DNA of 64,000 nucleotides from Dorea longicatena (GTDB lineage: Bacteria; Bacillota; Clostridia; Lachnospirales; Lachnospiraceae), in contig NZ_CP100126.1 in assembly GCF_024168045.1 (NCBI RefSeq), forward strand, positions 1,133,501 to 1,197,500. The letters run 5' to 3'. The translations under genes were made by a program, and so were the position numbers. How positions within the stretch are numbered: position 1 is the first letter of the stretch; every line of letters starts with the position of its first letter. The notes beneath the pieces were generated by a model, which was not told the origin of the DNA, did not search any database, and was given only the letters and a program-made list of their open reading frames with translations. Positions 17,623 through 26,401 of the stretch are shown in pieces.

Positions 17623-18471
17623 ATGAGTTATGCAGATAAAGTGTTTATCAACATGTGCCGTGACATCATCGATAACGGTACCGATACCAGAGGAGAAAAG
17701 GTCAGACCGGTATGGGAAGACGGGACACCAGCGTATACGATCAAAAAATTCGGAGTCGTGAACCGTTATGATCTGTCGAAAGAATTTCCGGCATTGACAC
17801 TTCGAAGAACCGCGATTAAAAGCTGTACGGATGAACTTCTCTGGATCTGGCAGCAGAAATCAAATAATATCAATGACCTGCACAGCCATATCTGGGACAG
17901 CTGGGCAGATGAAGACGGATCGATCGGAAAAGCTTACGGATATCAGATGGGCGTAAAGCATCAGTATAAAGAAGGAATGTTCGATCAGGTGGACCGTGTG
18001 ATCTACGATCTGAAAAATAATCCATACAGCAGAAGGATCATGACGAATATCTATGTACATCAGGATTTGCATGAGATGAACCTGTATCCATGTGCTTACA
18101 GTATGACATTTAATGTGACGAAGAAACCGGGACATGATAAACTGACACTGAATGCGATCCTGAACCAGAGATCCAATGATGTCCTGGCTGCAAATAACTG
18201 GAACGTATGTCAGTATGCTGTGCTGATCCATATGCTTGCGCAGGTGTGTGATATGGAAGTGGGAGAATTTGTCCATGTGATTGCAGATGCACATATTTAT
18301 GACAGACACGTACCGATGATTGAAGAACTGATCAGCCGTGAACCGTTTCCGGCACCGAAGTTCTGGCTGAATCCGGAGATTAGGGATTTCTATCAGTTTA
18401 CAAGAGATGATGTGAAATTGATCGATTATCAGACACATGACCAGATTAAAAATATTCCGGTAGCGGTATAA
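17623..18471 (+). CDS. thyA: thymidylate synthase ThyA (divergent clostridial form)
   Basis: Folate-dependent methylation of dUMP to dTMP. Catalytic Cys157 lies in LYPCAYSMTFNV, where most ThyA proteins read PPCH, and the substrate-binding QRSNDVLAANNWNVCQYA replaces the usual QRSxDxxLGxPFNIxxY. The C-terminus lacks the family's common PTAxMEMAV ending and closes with KNIPVAV. At 282 aa it is full length. AGGAG lies 9 bp ahead of the ATG. It is followed after 15 bp by dfrA, which regenerates the folate this enzyme oxidises, so the two form a functional pair. Confidence 0.92.
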   Translation: MSYADKVFINMCRDIIDNGTDTRGEKVRPVWEDGTPAYTIKKFGVVNRYDLSKEFPALTLRRTAIKSCTDELLWIWQQKSNNINDLHSHIWDSWADEDGSIGKAYGYQMGVKHQYKEGMFDQVDRVIYDLKNNPYSRRIMTNIYVHQDLHEMNLYPCAYSMTFNVTKKPGHDKLTLNAILNQRSNDVLAANNWNVCQYAVLIHMLAQVCDMEVGEFVHVIADAHIYDRHVPMIEELISREPFPAPKFWLNPEIRDFYQFTRDDVKLIDYQTHDQIKNIPVAV

Positions 18472-18486
18472 GTAGGAGGAAATAAT

Positions 18487-18975
18487 ATGAATTTGATCGT
18501 AGCAGTAGATTCGAACTGGGCAATTGGAAAAGAAAATAAATTATTGGTGAGTATTCCGCAGGATATGAAATTTTTCCGTGAGACAACGAATGGAAAAGTT
18601 GTTGCGATGGGCAGAAAGACACTGGAAAGCTTTCCGGGAGGACAGCCGCTGAAGAACCGAGTTAACGTGGTACTTACGACAGATAAGAATTATAAAGTAA
18701 AAGATACCGTGATCGTACATTCTGTAGAAGAGATGGTAGAAGAATTAAAAAAATACGATTCGGAAGATATCTATGTGATCGGTGGAGAGAGTATTTACCG
18801 CCAGCTTCTTCCGTATTGTACAAAGGCTTATGTTACAAAGATCGATCATGCGTATGATGCAGATACATACTTCCCGGATCTGGATGCAGATCCGGAATGG
18901 GAGATGACAAAAATCAGTGACGAACAGACGTATTTTGATCTGGAATATGTATTTGCGATATATGAGAGGAGATAA
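18487..18975 (+). CDS. dfrA: dihydrofolate reductase
   Basis: NADPH-dependent reduction of dihydrofolate to tetrahydrofolate. The N-terminal LIVAVDSNWAIGKENKLL, the MGRKTLESFPGGQPLKNR NADPH-binding segment and IYVIGGESIYRQLLPYC are standard. At 162 aa it has normal chromosomal length. AGGAGG precedes the ATG. It is downstream of thyA in the same transcript and followed within 10 bp by a glycosyltransferase. Confidence 0.96.
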   Translation: MNLIVAVDSNWAIGKENKLLVSIPQDMKFFRETTNGKVVAMGRKTLESFPGGQPLKNRVNVVLTTDKNYKVKDTVIVHSVEEMVEELKKYDSEDIYVIGGESIYRQLLPYCTKAYVTKIDHAYDADTYFPDLDADPEWEMTKISDEQTYFDLEYVFAIYERR

Positions 18976-18985
18976 AGAAAGCGGG

Positions 18986-20200
18986 ATGAGAATACTTAGT
19001 GTCACGGCACAGAAACCATGCAGTACCGGGAGTGGAGTCTATCTGACAGAGGTTGTGAAAGCACTTGCAAAAGAGGGACATACGCAGACTGTGCTGGCAG
19101 GCATTGCAAGAGGGGAACAGATGGATATGCCGGATGGTGTGAAGGCATATCCGGTATATTTTGAATCGGAAGGATTACCATATCCGGTTGTGGGTATGTC
19201 AGATGAGATGCCATATATCAGTACAAGATACAAGGATATGACAGAAGATATGACAGTACAGTTCAGAAATGCATTTCTTGCAGTATTGGATGAAGTAATA
19301 GAAAGAGAAGATCCGGAACTGATCTTATGCCATCATCTGTATTATCTGACAGCACTGGTGCGGGAGCACTATCCGGAAAAGAAAGTATATGGATTCTGTC
19401 ACAATACGGATTTGAGACAGATGAAAAATACGTCATTTCAACGGGAATTTATACGCAGTCAGATTCCGCGTCTTGACCGGATCTTTGCACTTCAGGAAGC
19501 ACAGAAAGAAAAGATCAGACAGATATATCCGGTGAAAAGTGAGAGCATGACGGTAATCGGTACGGGGTACAATAGTCATGTGTTCCGGATAACCGGTGAG
19601 AAGCCGGGAAAAAAGGATGATGTGGTGCGGCTGGTTTTTGCCGGGAAAATCACGCAGAAGAAAGGCGTAAAAAGTCTTTTGCGTGCGATGAACCTGCTGG
19701 ATGAAGAAAGCGGACAGATAAAACTTGTGCTTGCGGGTGGAGCTGGAAATCAGAAAGAATATGAAGAAATAAAAGAACTGGCTGCACACTGCAGATATCC
19801 GGTCAGATTTGCCGGTTGTGTGCCGCAGGTGGAACTGGCAAAACTGTATAACGACGGAGATATCTTTGTCTTGCCGTCTATGTATGAAGGACTGCCGCTT
19901 ACAGTGATCGAAAGCCTGGCGTGTGGTGACCGCGTAGTGATGACGAGGCTGGATGGAGTGGCAGACTGGCTTGAGGATATGATACCGGATGCTGATATCC
20001 GTTATGTGGATCTGCCAAAGATGAAAGGTGCGGATGAAGCAGTGGAAGAAGAACTTCCGGTTTTTGAAAAAAGACTGGCACAGGCACTGGAAGATGCAAT
20101 TAGGACAGTAAAACAGGAAAATAGAGGACTTGTGAAAAACAGGGCATGTGATGTGAGCAGAATATCCTGGCAGAAGATTGCGCAGGAAGTCATCCGGTAA
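18986..20200 (+). CDS. glycosyltransferase family 4 (GT-B fold)
   Basis: Predicted cytosolic glycosyltransferase of 404 aa using a nucleotide sugar. The N-terminal domain opens MRILSVTAQKPCSTGSGVYL with the acceptor-side GSG loop, and the C-terminal domain holds RLVFAGKITQKKGVKSLLRA and the EX7E motif in YEGLPLTVIE. An upstream ATG at 18917 lies inside dfrA and is not plausible; 18986 matches the family start. The ribosome binding site (AGGAG at 18967-18971) is 14 bp away, so the start is a little uncertain. Acceptor and product are unknown, and the link to the folate genes is probably only positional. Confidence 0.82.
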   Translation: MRILSVTAQKPCSTGSGVYLTEVVKALAKEGHTQTVLAGIARGEQMDMPDGVKAYPVYFESEGLPYPVVGMSDEMPYISTRYKDMTEDMTVQFRNAFLAVLDEVIEREDPELILCHHLYYLTALVREHYPEKKVYGFCHNTDLRQMKNTSFQREFIRSQIPRLDRIFALQEAQKEKIRQIYPVKSESMTVIGTGYNSHVFRITGEKPGKKDDVVRLVFAGKITQKKGVKSLLRAMNLLDEESGQIKLVLAGGAGNQKEYEEIKELAAHCRYPVRFAGCVPQVELAKLYNDGDIFVLPSMYEGLPLTVIESLACGDRVVMTRLDGVADWLEDMIPDADIRYVDLPKMKGADEAVEEELPVFEKRLAQALEDAIRTVKQENRGLVKNRACDVSRISWQKIAQEVIR

Positions 20201-20209
20201 AAGGTAGAT

Positions 20210-20258
20210 AAAAGAGAGCGAAAAGATCAACTTGATGATTTTTCCGCTCTCTTTTGTT
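20210..20258. terminator. bidirectional terminator between the glycosyltransferase and glgD
   Basis: An 11-bp stem AAAAGAGAGCG/CGCTCTCTTTT (20210-20220 with 20245-20255) with inner pairing has T runs on both strands, serving both converging genes. Confidence 0.85.
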
Positions 20259-20280
20259 ATATTTCCGTTAAAAGTATATT

Positions 20281-21396
20281 CTATAATGTATCGTTCCTTC
20301 TTACATATCCAGGACGGTCTTCAGAAGCGGACAACTCTTTTGCATGTGTGATCTTAGCATGTTTGTCAATTACCTGATTCTCTACGTGAACATTTTCACC
20401 GATGTAAGCATCAGAAAGTACGATGCAGTTTTTGACAACAGCTCCTTTCTTGATGATACATCCACGTCCGATAACAGAATGATCAATCTCTCCTTCGATC
20501 AGACAGCCATTTGACACAACAGAGTTTTTGGCTGTTCCGGTTTCGAAATACTGGGTTGGGCAGGAATCGTTGGTCTTGGTATAGATCGGCCAGTCCGGCA
20601 CGAACAGATTCTGTGCTGTTTTGATATCTGTCAGGGACAGGTTGGACTCATAGTAGCTGTTAAAATCTGAGATTGCTGCAAAGTAACCTCTGTGAGAAAC
20701 TCCGCGGATATCAAGGTCTTCGCAGGAAGCATTTACGATATCCAGTAATGTGTATACAGAAGAAGTCTTTCTTGATTTGTGGATCAGTTCGATGAACAAA
20801 TCTTTCTTCATGATATAAGTATCCATAAAGATGTTTTTGTTCTTTGCATTTCCGTGATTTTGTTCCAGTGAAAGAACCCCTTTCTGCTTGTTCAGATTAA
20901 CAGCATAGCAATTCAGAAAATATTCTTTTGCATTGTCTACGGAGTGATACAGTAAGGTAATATCAGCACCGGATTCGATATGAGTGTTTAACAGTTTGTT
21001 GTAATCCTGGGTATAGATCATATAACTTGGAGCGATTACGACATATTCCTCCAATTGCTGTTCAATATATTCTAAGTTCTCGATGTAGGATGCAATGTCA
21101 TTGTTATACAGACTCATATTCATTCCGAGTCCGGAATAAAGAATCTGGAGATTACCACTCTTGGAGTTGATATTATAATGACGTCCGGTTCCGAGATGTG
21201 CAGTCAGTGACTGCGGTTTTCTGCGGATATAAACCTGAATATGGTCGATGCCGCTGTTACTCATATTAGAGATCGTGAAGTCGATGACACGGTAACGTCC
21301 AAGGAAAGAAAAAGCACCTACCGGACGATATTCCTGCATACCTTCTACTGCAATGTGATTTCCGGCAAAATTTACGATTCCAAATGCTTTAGCCAT
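20281..21396 (-). CDS. glgD: glucose-1-phosphate adenylyltransferase subunit GlgD
   Basis: Regulatory partner of GlgC in ADP-glucose synthesis for glycogen. It has the nucleotidyltransferase fold (VIDFTISNMSNSGIDHIQVYIR) and a left-handed beta-helix C-terminus with hexapeptide repeats (SVIGRGCIIKKGAVVKNCIV). The N-terminus MAKAFGIVNFAGN lacks the catalytic GGxGxRL loop present in GlgC, as expected of the Firmicute GlgD, which raises GlgC activity and is not thought to be catalytic alone. Its ribosome binding site AAAGGGGG lies in the last codons of glgC, one base separates the two genes, and translation is likely coupled. Length is 371 aa. Confidence 0.93.
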   Translation of the reverse strand: MAKAFGIVNFAGNHIAVEGMQEYRPVGAFSFLGRYRVIDFTISNMSNSGIDHIQVYIRRKPQSLTAHLGTGRHYNINSKSGNLQILYSGLGMNMSLYNNDIASYIENLEYIEQQLEEYVVIAPSYMIYTQDYNKLLNTHIESGADITLLYHSVDNAKEYFLNCYAVNLNKQKGVLSLEQNHGNAKNKNIFMDTYIMKKDLFIELIHKSRKTSSVYTLLDIVNASCEDLDIRGVSHRGYFAAISDFNSYYESNLSLTDIKTAQNLFVPDWPIYTKTNDSCPTQYFETGTAKNSVVSNGCLIEGEIDHSVIGRGCIIKKGAVVKNCIVLSDAYIGENVHVENQVIDKHAKITHAKELSASEDRPGYVRRNDTL

Positions 21397-21397
21397 G

Positions 21398-22537
21398 TTA
21401 TTCTACCCCCTTTACACGTTTTGAAATGAGCTCGATGTGCTCGCTCTTGGCATCGCCGACAACTGCGCCTGCACCAATCTTTACATTATCGGCAACCAGT
21501 GCACGTGTAACGACAGCATTCTCTTCCACTTCAACACCAGGCATCAGAACGCTGTCGATGATCTTTGCGCCTTTTCTGACTTTGGCACCGGTGAAGAGAA
21601 CGGAATTCTGGATATCACCTTCGATCACACAACCCTGATTGACAAATGCATGTCTGATATTGGCATCCGGACCGATGTACTGAGGAAGAGTAGTTGCATC
21701 TTCGGTGTAAATCTTCCAGGTCGGATCATTCAGATCCAGTTCATTGTTTTTGCTCAGCAGATCCATATTTGCTTCCCAGAGAGAATCAATTGTTCCGACA
21801 TCTTTCCAGTACCCCTTGAACTTGTATGCATATAATTTTTTTTCATCACTCAGAAGAGACGGAATGATATCTTTTCCGAAGTCATGGTTGGAATCAGGAT
21901 CTTTCATATCAGCAATTAATTTCTTACGTAAAAGCTTCCAGTTAAAGATATAGATTCCCATAGAAGCAAGATTGCTCTTTGGATGTTCCGGCTTTTCTTC
22001 AAATTCTATGATCCGGCCTTCTTCGTCGGTATTCATGATACCGAAACGGCTTGCTTCTTTCATAGGAACTTCGATGACTGCGATGGTTGCATCGGCACCG
22101 TTGTCTTTGTGCGCCTGCAGCATCTTGTCATAATTCATCTTATAGATATGGTCACCGGAGAGAACCAAAAGATAATCCGGTGAATATGTATCAATAAAAT
22201 CGATGTTCTGAGAAATTGCATCTGCTGTACCTCTGTATACATCCAGGTTCGCATCTGCCTTCTCACGTGGCGGAAGAACGAATACGCCGCTTTCTTTGGC
22301 ATCTAATCCCCAACGACGTCCGGCTGCCACATAACTGTTCAGCAGAATTGATTCATACTGCGTTAAAACTCCTACTACGTTAATTCCGCTGTTTGCGCAG
22401 TTGCTGAGTGGAAAATCGATGATTCTGTATTTTCCACCATAAGAAACAGCTGGTTTTGCAACTTTATTTGTCAGTTCGTGAAGGCGTGAGCCTCTACCGC
22501 CGGCTAATATCATCGCTAACATATTATTTTGTTTCAT
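21398..22537 (-). CDS. glgC: glucose-1-phosphate adenylyltransferase GlgC
   Basis: Catalytic subunit making ADP-glucose from glucose-1-phosphate and ATP, the committed step of glycogen synthesis. It has the intact N-terminal loop [13 protein letters not shown], the metal-site [14 protein letters not shown], the [10 protein letters not shown] substrate motif and a C-terminal beta-helix. Length 379 aa. AAGGAGG precedes the ATG. It is first in a glgC-glgD operon. No other glg gene is in the window. Its upstream region is very AT-rich and shared with the divergent ilvB promoter. Confidence 0.96.
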   Translation of the reverse strand: MKQNNMLAMILAGGRGSRLHELTNKVAKPAVSYGGKYRIIDFPLSNCANSGINVVGVLTQYESILLNSYVAAGRRWGLDAKESGVFVLPPREKADANLDVYRGTADAISQNIDFIDTYSPDYLLVLSGDHIYKMNYDKMLQAHKDNGADATIAVIEVPMKEASRFGIMNTDEEGRIIEFEEKPEHPKSNLASMGIYIFNWKLLRKKLIADMKDPDSNHDFGKDIIPSLLSDEKKLYAYKFKGYWKDVGTIDSLWEANMDLLSKNNELDLNDPTWKIYTEDATTLPQYIGPDANIRHAFVNQGCVIEGDIQNSVLFTGAKVRKGAKIIDSVLMPGVEVEENAVVTRALVADNVKIGAGAVVGDAKSEHIELISKRVKGVE

Positions 22538-22769
22538 GATATATCCTCCTTATTGCTTATGTATCTATTGTATAATTTTTTGCATTTTTTTGCTATACAT
22601 TTTTGGAAAAAAATACAAAAAATCACAAAAAAATTTAAAATTAAATGTGAAATTTGTGAAAGATGGAAAAATAACGAAATTTGTCGGGAAAATGATAAAA
22701 AAGATCAATAACACGATTGTGCAAAAGTTCATTATAAAAATCAGCAGTAAATGAATCGGATAAAAAGAG

Positions 22770-22799
22770 TTGACAATACCAAAGAACGTCACCTATAAT
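22770..22799 (+). promoter_or_regulatory. consensus sigma-A promoter for ilvBN
   Basis: TTGACA (22770-22775), 18 bp, TATAAT (22794-22799). Transcription would start near 22806, giving a leader of about 105 nt before ilvB. The rest of the 374-bp glgC-ilvB gap (22538-22769) is A/T-rich with no other feature I can support beyond the glgC ribosome binding site. Confidence 0.9.
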
Positions 22800-22842
22800 G
22801 TTTTATAAATATTCAGTGAAATGCTGTAAAGATGCAATAATC

Positions 22843-22880
22843 GCCCTGAGCTTGCAGCTTAGGGCTTTTCTTTTTATTTT
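22843..22880 (+). terminator. leader terminator (candidate attenuator) of ilvBN
   Basis: A 9-bp stem with one G-U pair (22843-22851 with 22857-22865, GCCCTGAGC/GCTTAGGGC) is followed by a T-rich tail TTTTCTTTTTATTTT. It lies between a consensus promoter and ilvB, so it would stop ilvBN transcription unless prevented. Upstream bases 22823-22829 (GCTGTAA) can pair with 22852-22858 (TTGCAGC), which would break the terminator stem. No T-box sequence is present. Confidence 0.75.
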
Positions 22881-22911
22881 ATAGAAAAGTAAAAATTTAA
22901 GGAGGTAGTAT

Positions 22912-24633
22912 ATGAAAAAGATCAGTGGAAATAAATTATTGGTAAAAGCGCTGAGAGAAGAACAGGTAGATACAATTTTCGGGTATCCGGGAGCCTGTAC
23001 GATCGATATCAGTGATGAACTTTATAAGCAGGATTATACGAAGGTAATTCTTCCGAGACAGGAAGTAGCACTGGTACATGAGGCAGATGCTTATGCAAGA
23101 TCAACCGGAAAAACAGGAGTGTGTCTGGTTACAAGCGGACCGGGGGCAACGAATCTTGTGACAGGTCTTGCAACTGCCTATTACGACAGTGTACCACTGG
23201 TATGCTTTACGGGGCAGGTGTCCAGACATTTGATCGGAAATGATGCGTTCCAGGAAGTAGATATTATCGGAATCACCAGAAGTATTACGAAATATGGTGT
23301 TACGGTCAGAAACAGGGAAGACCTCGGACGTATCCTGAAAGAAGCATTTTATATTGCAAGAACAGGAAGGCCGGGACCGGTATTGATCGACCTTCCAAAA
23401 GATGTAATGGGAGAATTGGGAAGTGCCGAGTATCCGGATGAAGTGAATATCCGTGGATATAAGCCGAATACCCATGTACATGTCGGACAGTTAAAACGTG
23501 CGGTTAAGATGCTTTCCAAGGCAAAGAAACCATTGTTCCTCGCAGGCGGAGGTATCAATATAGCACATGCCAATGAAGAATTTACGAAACTGGTGGATGT
23601 GACGAATGTCCCGGTTGTAACAACAGTTATGGGACGTGGGGCGGTTCCGACTACACATCCGTTATATATAGGAAATCTTGGAATGCATGGTGCCTATGCA
23701 TGTAATATGGCGGTAAATGAATGTGATCTGTTATTTTCGATCGGAACCAGGTTCAATGACAGGATCACAGGAAAGCTGCATTCATTTGCACCGAATGCAC
23801 AGATTGTACATATTGACATTGATACAGCCGCAATTTCTAAAAATGTGCAGGTGGATGTGCCGATCGTAGCAGATGCCAAAGAAGCCGTTACGAAGATGTT
23901 AGAGTATGTCACTCCTTTTGAGACGGGAAAATGGATGGATACGATCGAAGACTGGAAAGCGGAGCATCCGCTGAAGATGAAAAAGAAACCGATCATGACA
24001 CCGCAGGATGTTATTGAGGCGATTAACCGGATCTTTGATGAGGCGATCATTGTAACGGATGTCGGACAGCACCAGATGTTCACTGCGCAGTTTATTGAGA
24101 TTACAGAGAAGAAAAAGCTTCTGATGTCCGGAGGACTTGGAACAATGGGATATGGTATGCCGGGAGCGATTGGAGCGAAGATCGGGAATCCGGATACACC
24201 GGTCATCTCAATCTCCGGAGACGGTGGTTTTCAGATGAACAGTCAGGAACTGGCAACCGCAGTGTTGGAAGAACTGCCGATCATCAGTTGTATCTTTAAT
24301 AATAATAATCTTGGAATGGTGCGTCAGTGGCAGAAATTATTCTATGGAAAGCGCTATTCCATGACATGTCTGCGCTCGGGAGCAGCCTGCAGAGGAAAAT
24401 GCGGAGAGGTTGAATGTCCTGTTTACACACCGGATTTTATGAAACTGGCAGACGCTTATGGTGCAAAAGGCATCCATATTACGAAAAAAGAAGAGATCGA
24501 GCCGGCATTCAGAGAAGCTATGAAGAGTACAAAGACACCATATATCCTGGAATTCGACATTGATCCGGAAGATCTGGTATATCCGATGGTAAAACCGGGC
24601 GGGACACTGGAAGATCTGATCATGGATTGTTAG
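22912..24633 (+). CDS. ilvB: acetolactate synthase large subunit, biosynthetic type
   Basis: TPP enzyme condensing two pyruvate, or pyruvate and 2-oxobutyrate, in the first common step of Val/Leu/Ile synthesis. It shows the N-terminal catalytic Glu region (PRQEVALVHEADAYARSTG), the FAD-domain RFNDRITGKL, and the TPP motif SGDGGFQMNSQELATA ending in NNNNLGMVRQWQ. At 573 aa it is normal. Residues 486-502 carry four cysteines (C486, C493, C497, C502) in a loop where most homologues have no cysteines. The regulatory subunit ilvN follows after 27 bp. Expression is probably controlled by the leader terminator at 22843-22880. Confidence 0.95.
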   Translation: MKKISGNKLLVKALREEQVDTIFGYPGACTIDISDELYKQDYTKVILPRQEVALVHEADAYARSTGKTGVCLVTSGPGATNLVTGLATAYYDSVPLVCFTGQVSRHLIGNDAFQEVDIIGITRSITKYGVTVRNREDLGRILKEAFYIARTGRPGPVLIDLPKDVMGELGSAEYPDEVNIRGYKPNTHVHVGQLKRAVKMLSKAKKPLFLAGGGINIAHANEEFTKLVDVTNVPVVTTVMGRGAVPTTHPLYIGNLGMHGAYACNMAVNECDLLFSIGTRFNDRITGKLHSFAPNAQIVHIDIDTAAISKNVQVDVPIVADAKEAVTKMLEYVTPFETGKWMDTIEDWKAEHPLKMKKKPIMTPQDVIEAINRIFDEAIIVTDVGQHQMFTAQFIEITEKKKLLMSGGLGTMGYGMPGAIGAKIGNPDTPVISISGDGGFQMNSQELATAVLEELPIISCIFNNNNLGMVRQWQKLFYGKRYSMTCLRSGAACRGKCGEVECPVYTPDFMKLADAYGAKGIHITKKEEIEPAFREAMKSTKTPYILEFDIDPEDLVYPMVKPGGTLEDLIMDC

Positions 24634-24660
24634 GAAGAAGAGGACAGGAGGAAAAAAACA

Positions 24661-25173
24661 ATGAATAATAACGGTATGAAAAAACGATGGATTTCCTTAT
24701 ATGTAGAGAACCAGGTAGGAGTTCTGTCAAAAATCTCAGGGTTGTTCTCCGGCAAATCTTATAACCTGGACAGTCTGACTGTTGGTACGACAGAAGATCC
24801 GACCGTGTCCAGAATGACGATCGCAACAGTCAGCGATGATGAGACATTTGAACAGATTAAGAAACAGCTGAACCGTCTGGTGGAAGTGATCAAGGTCATC
24901 GATTTTACAGATGTATTTGTCCGTATGAAAGAAATACTGTATGTCAAAGTGCGAAAATGTTCAAAAGATGATAAAGTGGAATGTTTTCAGATTGCAGAGA
25001 CATTCAAGGCAAAAATCATTGATTACGGCAAAGACAGTGTACTGCTGGAATTTGTACAGACGGCAACGAAAAATGATGCAGTAATCAAACTTATGAAAGA
25101 AGAATTCGCCAGTATTGAAGTTGTACGAGGCGGAAGTGTGGGAATTGAATCCATAAGTATGATGGAAAGATAA
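24661..25173 (+). CDS. ilvN: acetolactate synthase small (regulatory) subunit
   Basis: Regulatory subunit that activates IlvB and gives valine feedback inhibition. The N-terminal ACT domain (ISLYVENQVGVLSKISGLFS, then NLDSLTVGTTEDPTVSRM) and the C-terminal ALS-small domain (EIVRGGSVGIES-like end) are both present in 170 aa. AGGAGG lies just upstream. It is co-transcribed with ilvB; no terminator is seen before the ilvE promoter. Confidence 0.95.
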   Translation: MNNNGMKKRWISLYVENQVGVLSKISGLFSGKSYNLDSLTVGTTEDPTVSRMTIATVSDDETFEQIKKQLNRLVEVIKVIDFTDVFVRMKEILYVKVRKCSKDDKVECFQIAETFKAKIIDYGKDSVLLEFVQTATKNDAVIKLMKEEFASIEVVRGGSVGIESISMMER

Positions 25174-25190
25174 AAAAACAGAGTGCACTC

Positions 25191-25219
25191 TTGAATTTTA
25201 AAAACAGTAGTATTATAAT
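25191..25219 (+). promoter_or_regulatory. sigma-A promoter for ilvE
   Basis: TTGAAT (25191-25196), 17 bp, TATAAT (25214-25219), 49 bp before the ilvE start. ilvE can therefore be expressed without the ilvBN attenuator. Confidence 0.75.
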
Positions 25220-25268
25220 AAGACAAGATGATAAATCAAACATTTGTTTAAAGGACGGAGGAGTCACA

Positions 25269-26294
25269 ATGGAGAAGAAGAATATTGACTGGTCAAACAT
25301 AGGATTTGGCTATATGAAGACAGATAAGAGATATGTTTCCAATTTTAAAAACGGAGCATGGGATGAAGGTACACTTACCTCCGATGATCAGATTACTATC
25401 AGTGAATGTGCAGGTGTACTTCAGTATGCACAGACATGTTTTGAAGGAATGAAAGCGTATACCACAGAAGACGGTCATATCGTAACATTCCGCCCGGACT
25501 TAAATGCAGCGAGAATGGCAGACTCTGCAGCAAGACTTGAGATGCCTGTATTCCCGGAAGATAGATTTGTAGATGCTATTAAACAGGTTGTAAAGGCTAA
25601 TGCAGCTTATGTACCGCCATATGGATCAGGAGCAACCTTATATGTCAGACCATATATGTTCGGTTCCAGTGCTGTAATCGGTGTAAAACCGGCAGATGAG
25701 TATCAGTTCCGTGTGTTTGCAACACCGGTTGGACCATATTTCAAAGGCGGCGCAAAACCGATCACGATCAAGGTGTCTGATTTCGATCGTGCAGCACCGC
25801 ATGGAACAGGGCATGTAAAAGCCGGACTGAACTATGCGATGAGCCTTCATGCAATCGTAACAGCTCATGAAGAAGGATACGATGAGAATATGTATCTGGA
25901 TGCAGCAACCAGAACAAAAGTGGAAGAGACCGGTGGAGCTAACTTTATCTTTGTAACAAAAGATAACAAAGTTGTAACACCAAAATCATCTACAATCCTT
26001 CCATCCATCACAAGACGTTCTCTGATGTATGTTGCAGAACACTATCTTGGACTGGAAGTAGAAGAAAGAGAAGTTTATTTAGATGAACTTGGCGACTTTG
26101 CAGAATGCGGACTTTGCGGTACAGCAGCAGTTATCTCTCCGGTAGGAAAGATTGTTGACCACGGCAAAGAGATCTGTTTCCCAAGCGGAATGGAAGAGAT
26201 GGGACCAGTTACAAAGAAATTATATGAGACATTAACCGGTATTCAGATGGGACACATCGAAGCTCCGGAAGGATGGATCTGCAAGATCTGTTAA
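25269..26294 (+). CDS. ilvE: branched-chain amino acid aminotransferase
   Basis: PLP enzyme exchanging amino groups between glutamate and the branched-chain keto acids, the last step of Ile/Leu/Val synthesis. The fold-type IV features are clear: YAQTCFEGMKAY, the PLP lysine in GTGHVKAGLNYAMSL, and EETGGANFIFVTKDNKVVTP. At 341 aa it is a type II BCAT. The ATG at 25191 coincides with the -35 hexamer; 25269 has a proper GGAGG upstream and is used. It completes the ilvB-ilvN-ilvE set. Confidence 0.95.
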   Translation: MEKKNIDWSNIGFGYMKTDKRYVSNFKNGAWDEGTLTSDDQITISECAGVLQYAQTCFEGMKAYTTEDGHIVTFRPDLNAARMADSAARLEMPVFPEDRFVDAIKQVVKANAAYVPPYGSGATLYVRPYMFGSSAVIGVKPADEYQFRVFATPVGPYFKGGAKPITIKVSDFDRAAPHGTGHVKAGLNYAMSLHAIVTAHEEGYDENMYLDAATRTKVEETGGANFIFVTKDNKVVTPKSSTILPSITRRSLMYVAEHYLGLEVEEREVYLDELGDFAECGLCGTAAVISPVGKIVDHGKEICFPSGMEEMGPVTKKLYETLTGIQMGHIEAPEGWICKIC

Positions 26295-26324
26295 TTGTTT
26301 TACAGATGTTGAAAATGTAGAAAG

Positions 26325-26367
26325 AAGAGACGGGACACTGTGTAAATAGCTGGCTTGTCTCTTTTTT
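26325..26367 (+). terminator. intrinsic terminator after ilvE
   Basis: Stem AAGAGAC/GTCTCTT (26325-26331 with 26357-26363) runs into a T6 tract. The loop is long (25 nt) and may contain extra pairing. Confidence 0.8.
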
Positions 26368-26401
26368 ATACCCGGATTATAAAATCGTAAGGAGAGGTTG
26401 C

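Noticed and set aside
22806-22911. T-box control of ilvBN.
   Set aside because: No T-box antiterminator sequence or specifier stem is visible, and the leader is too short.
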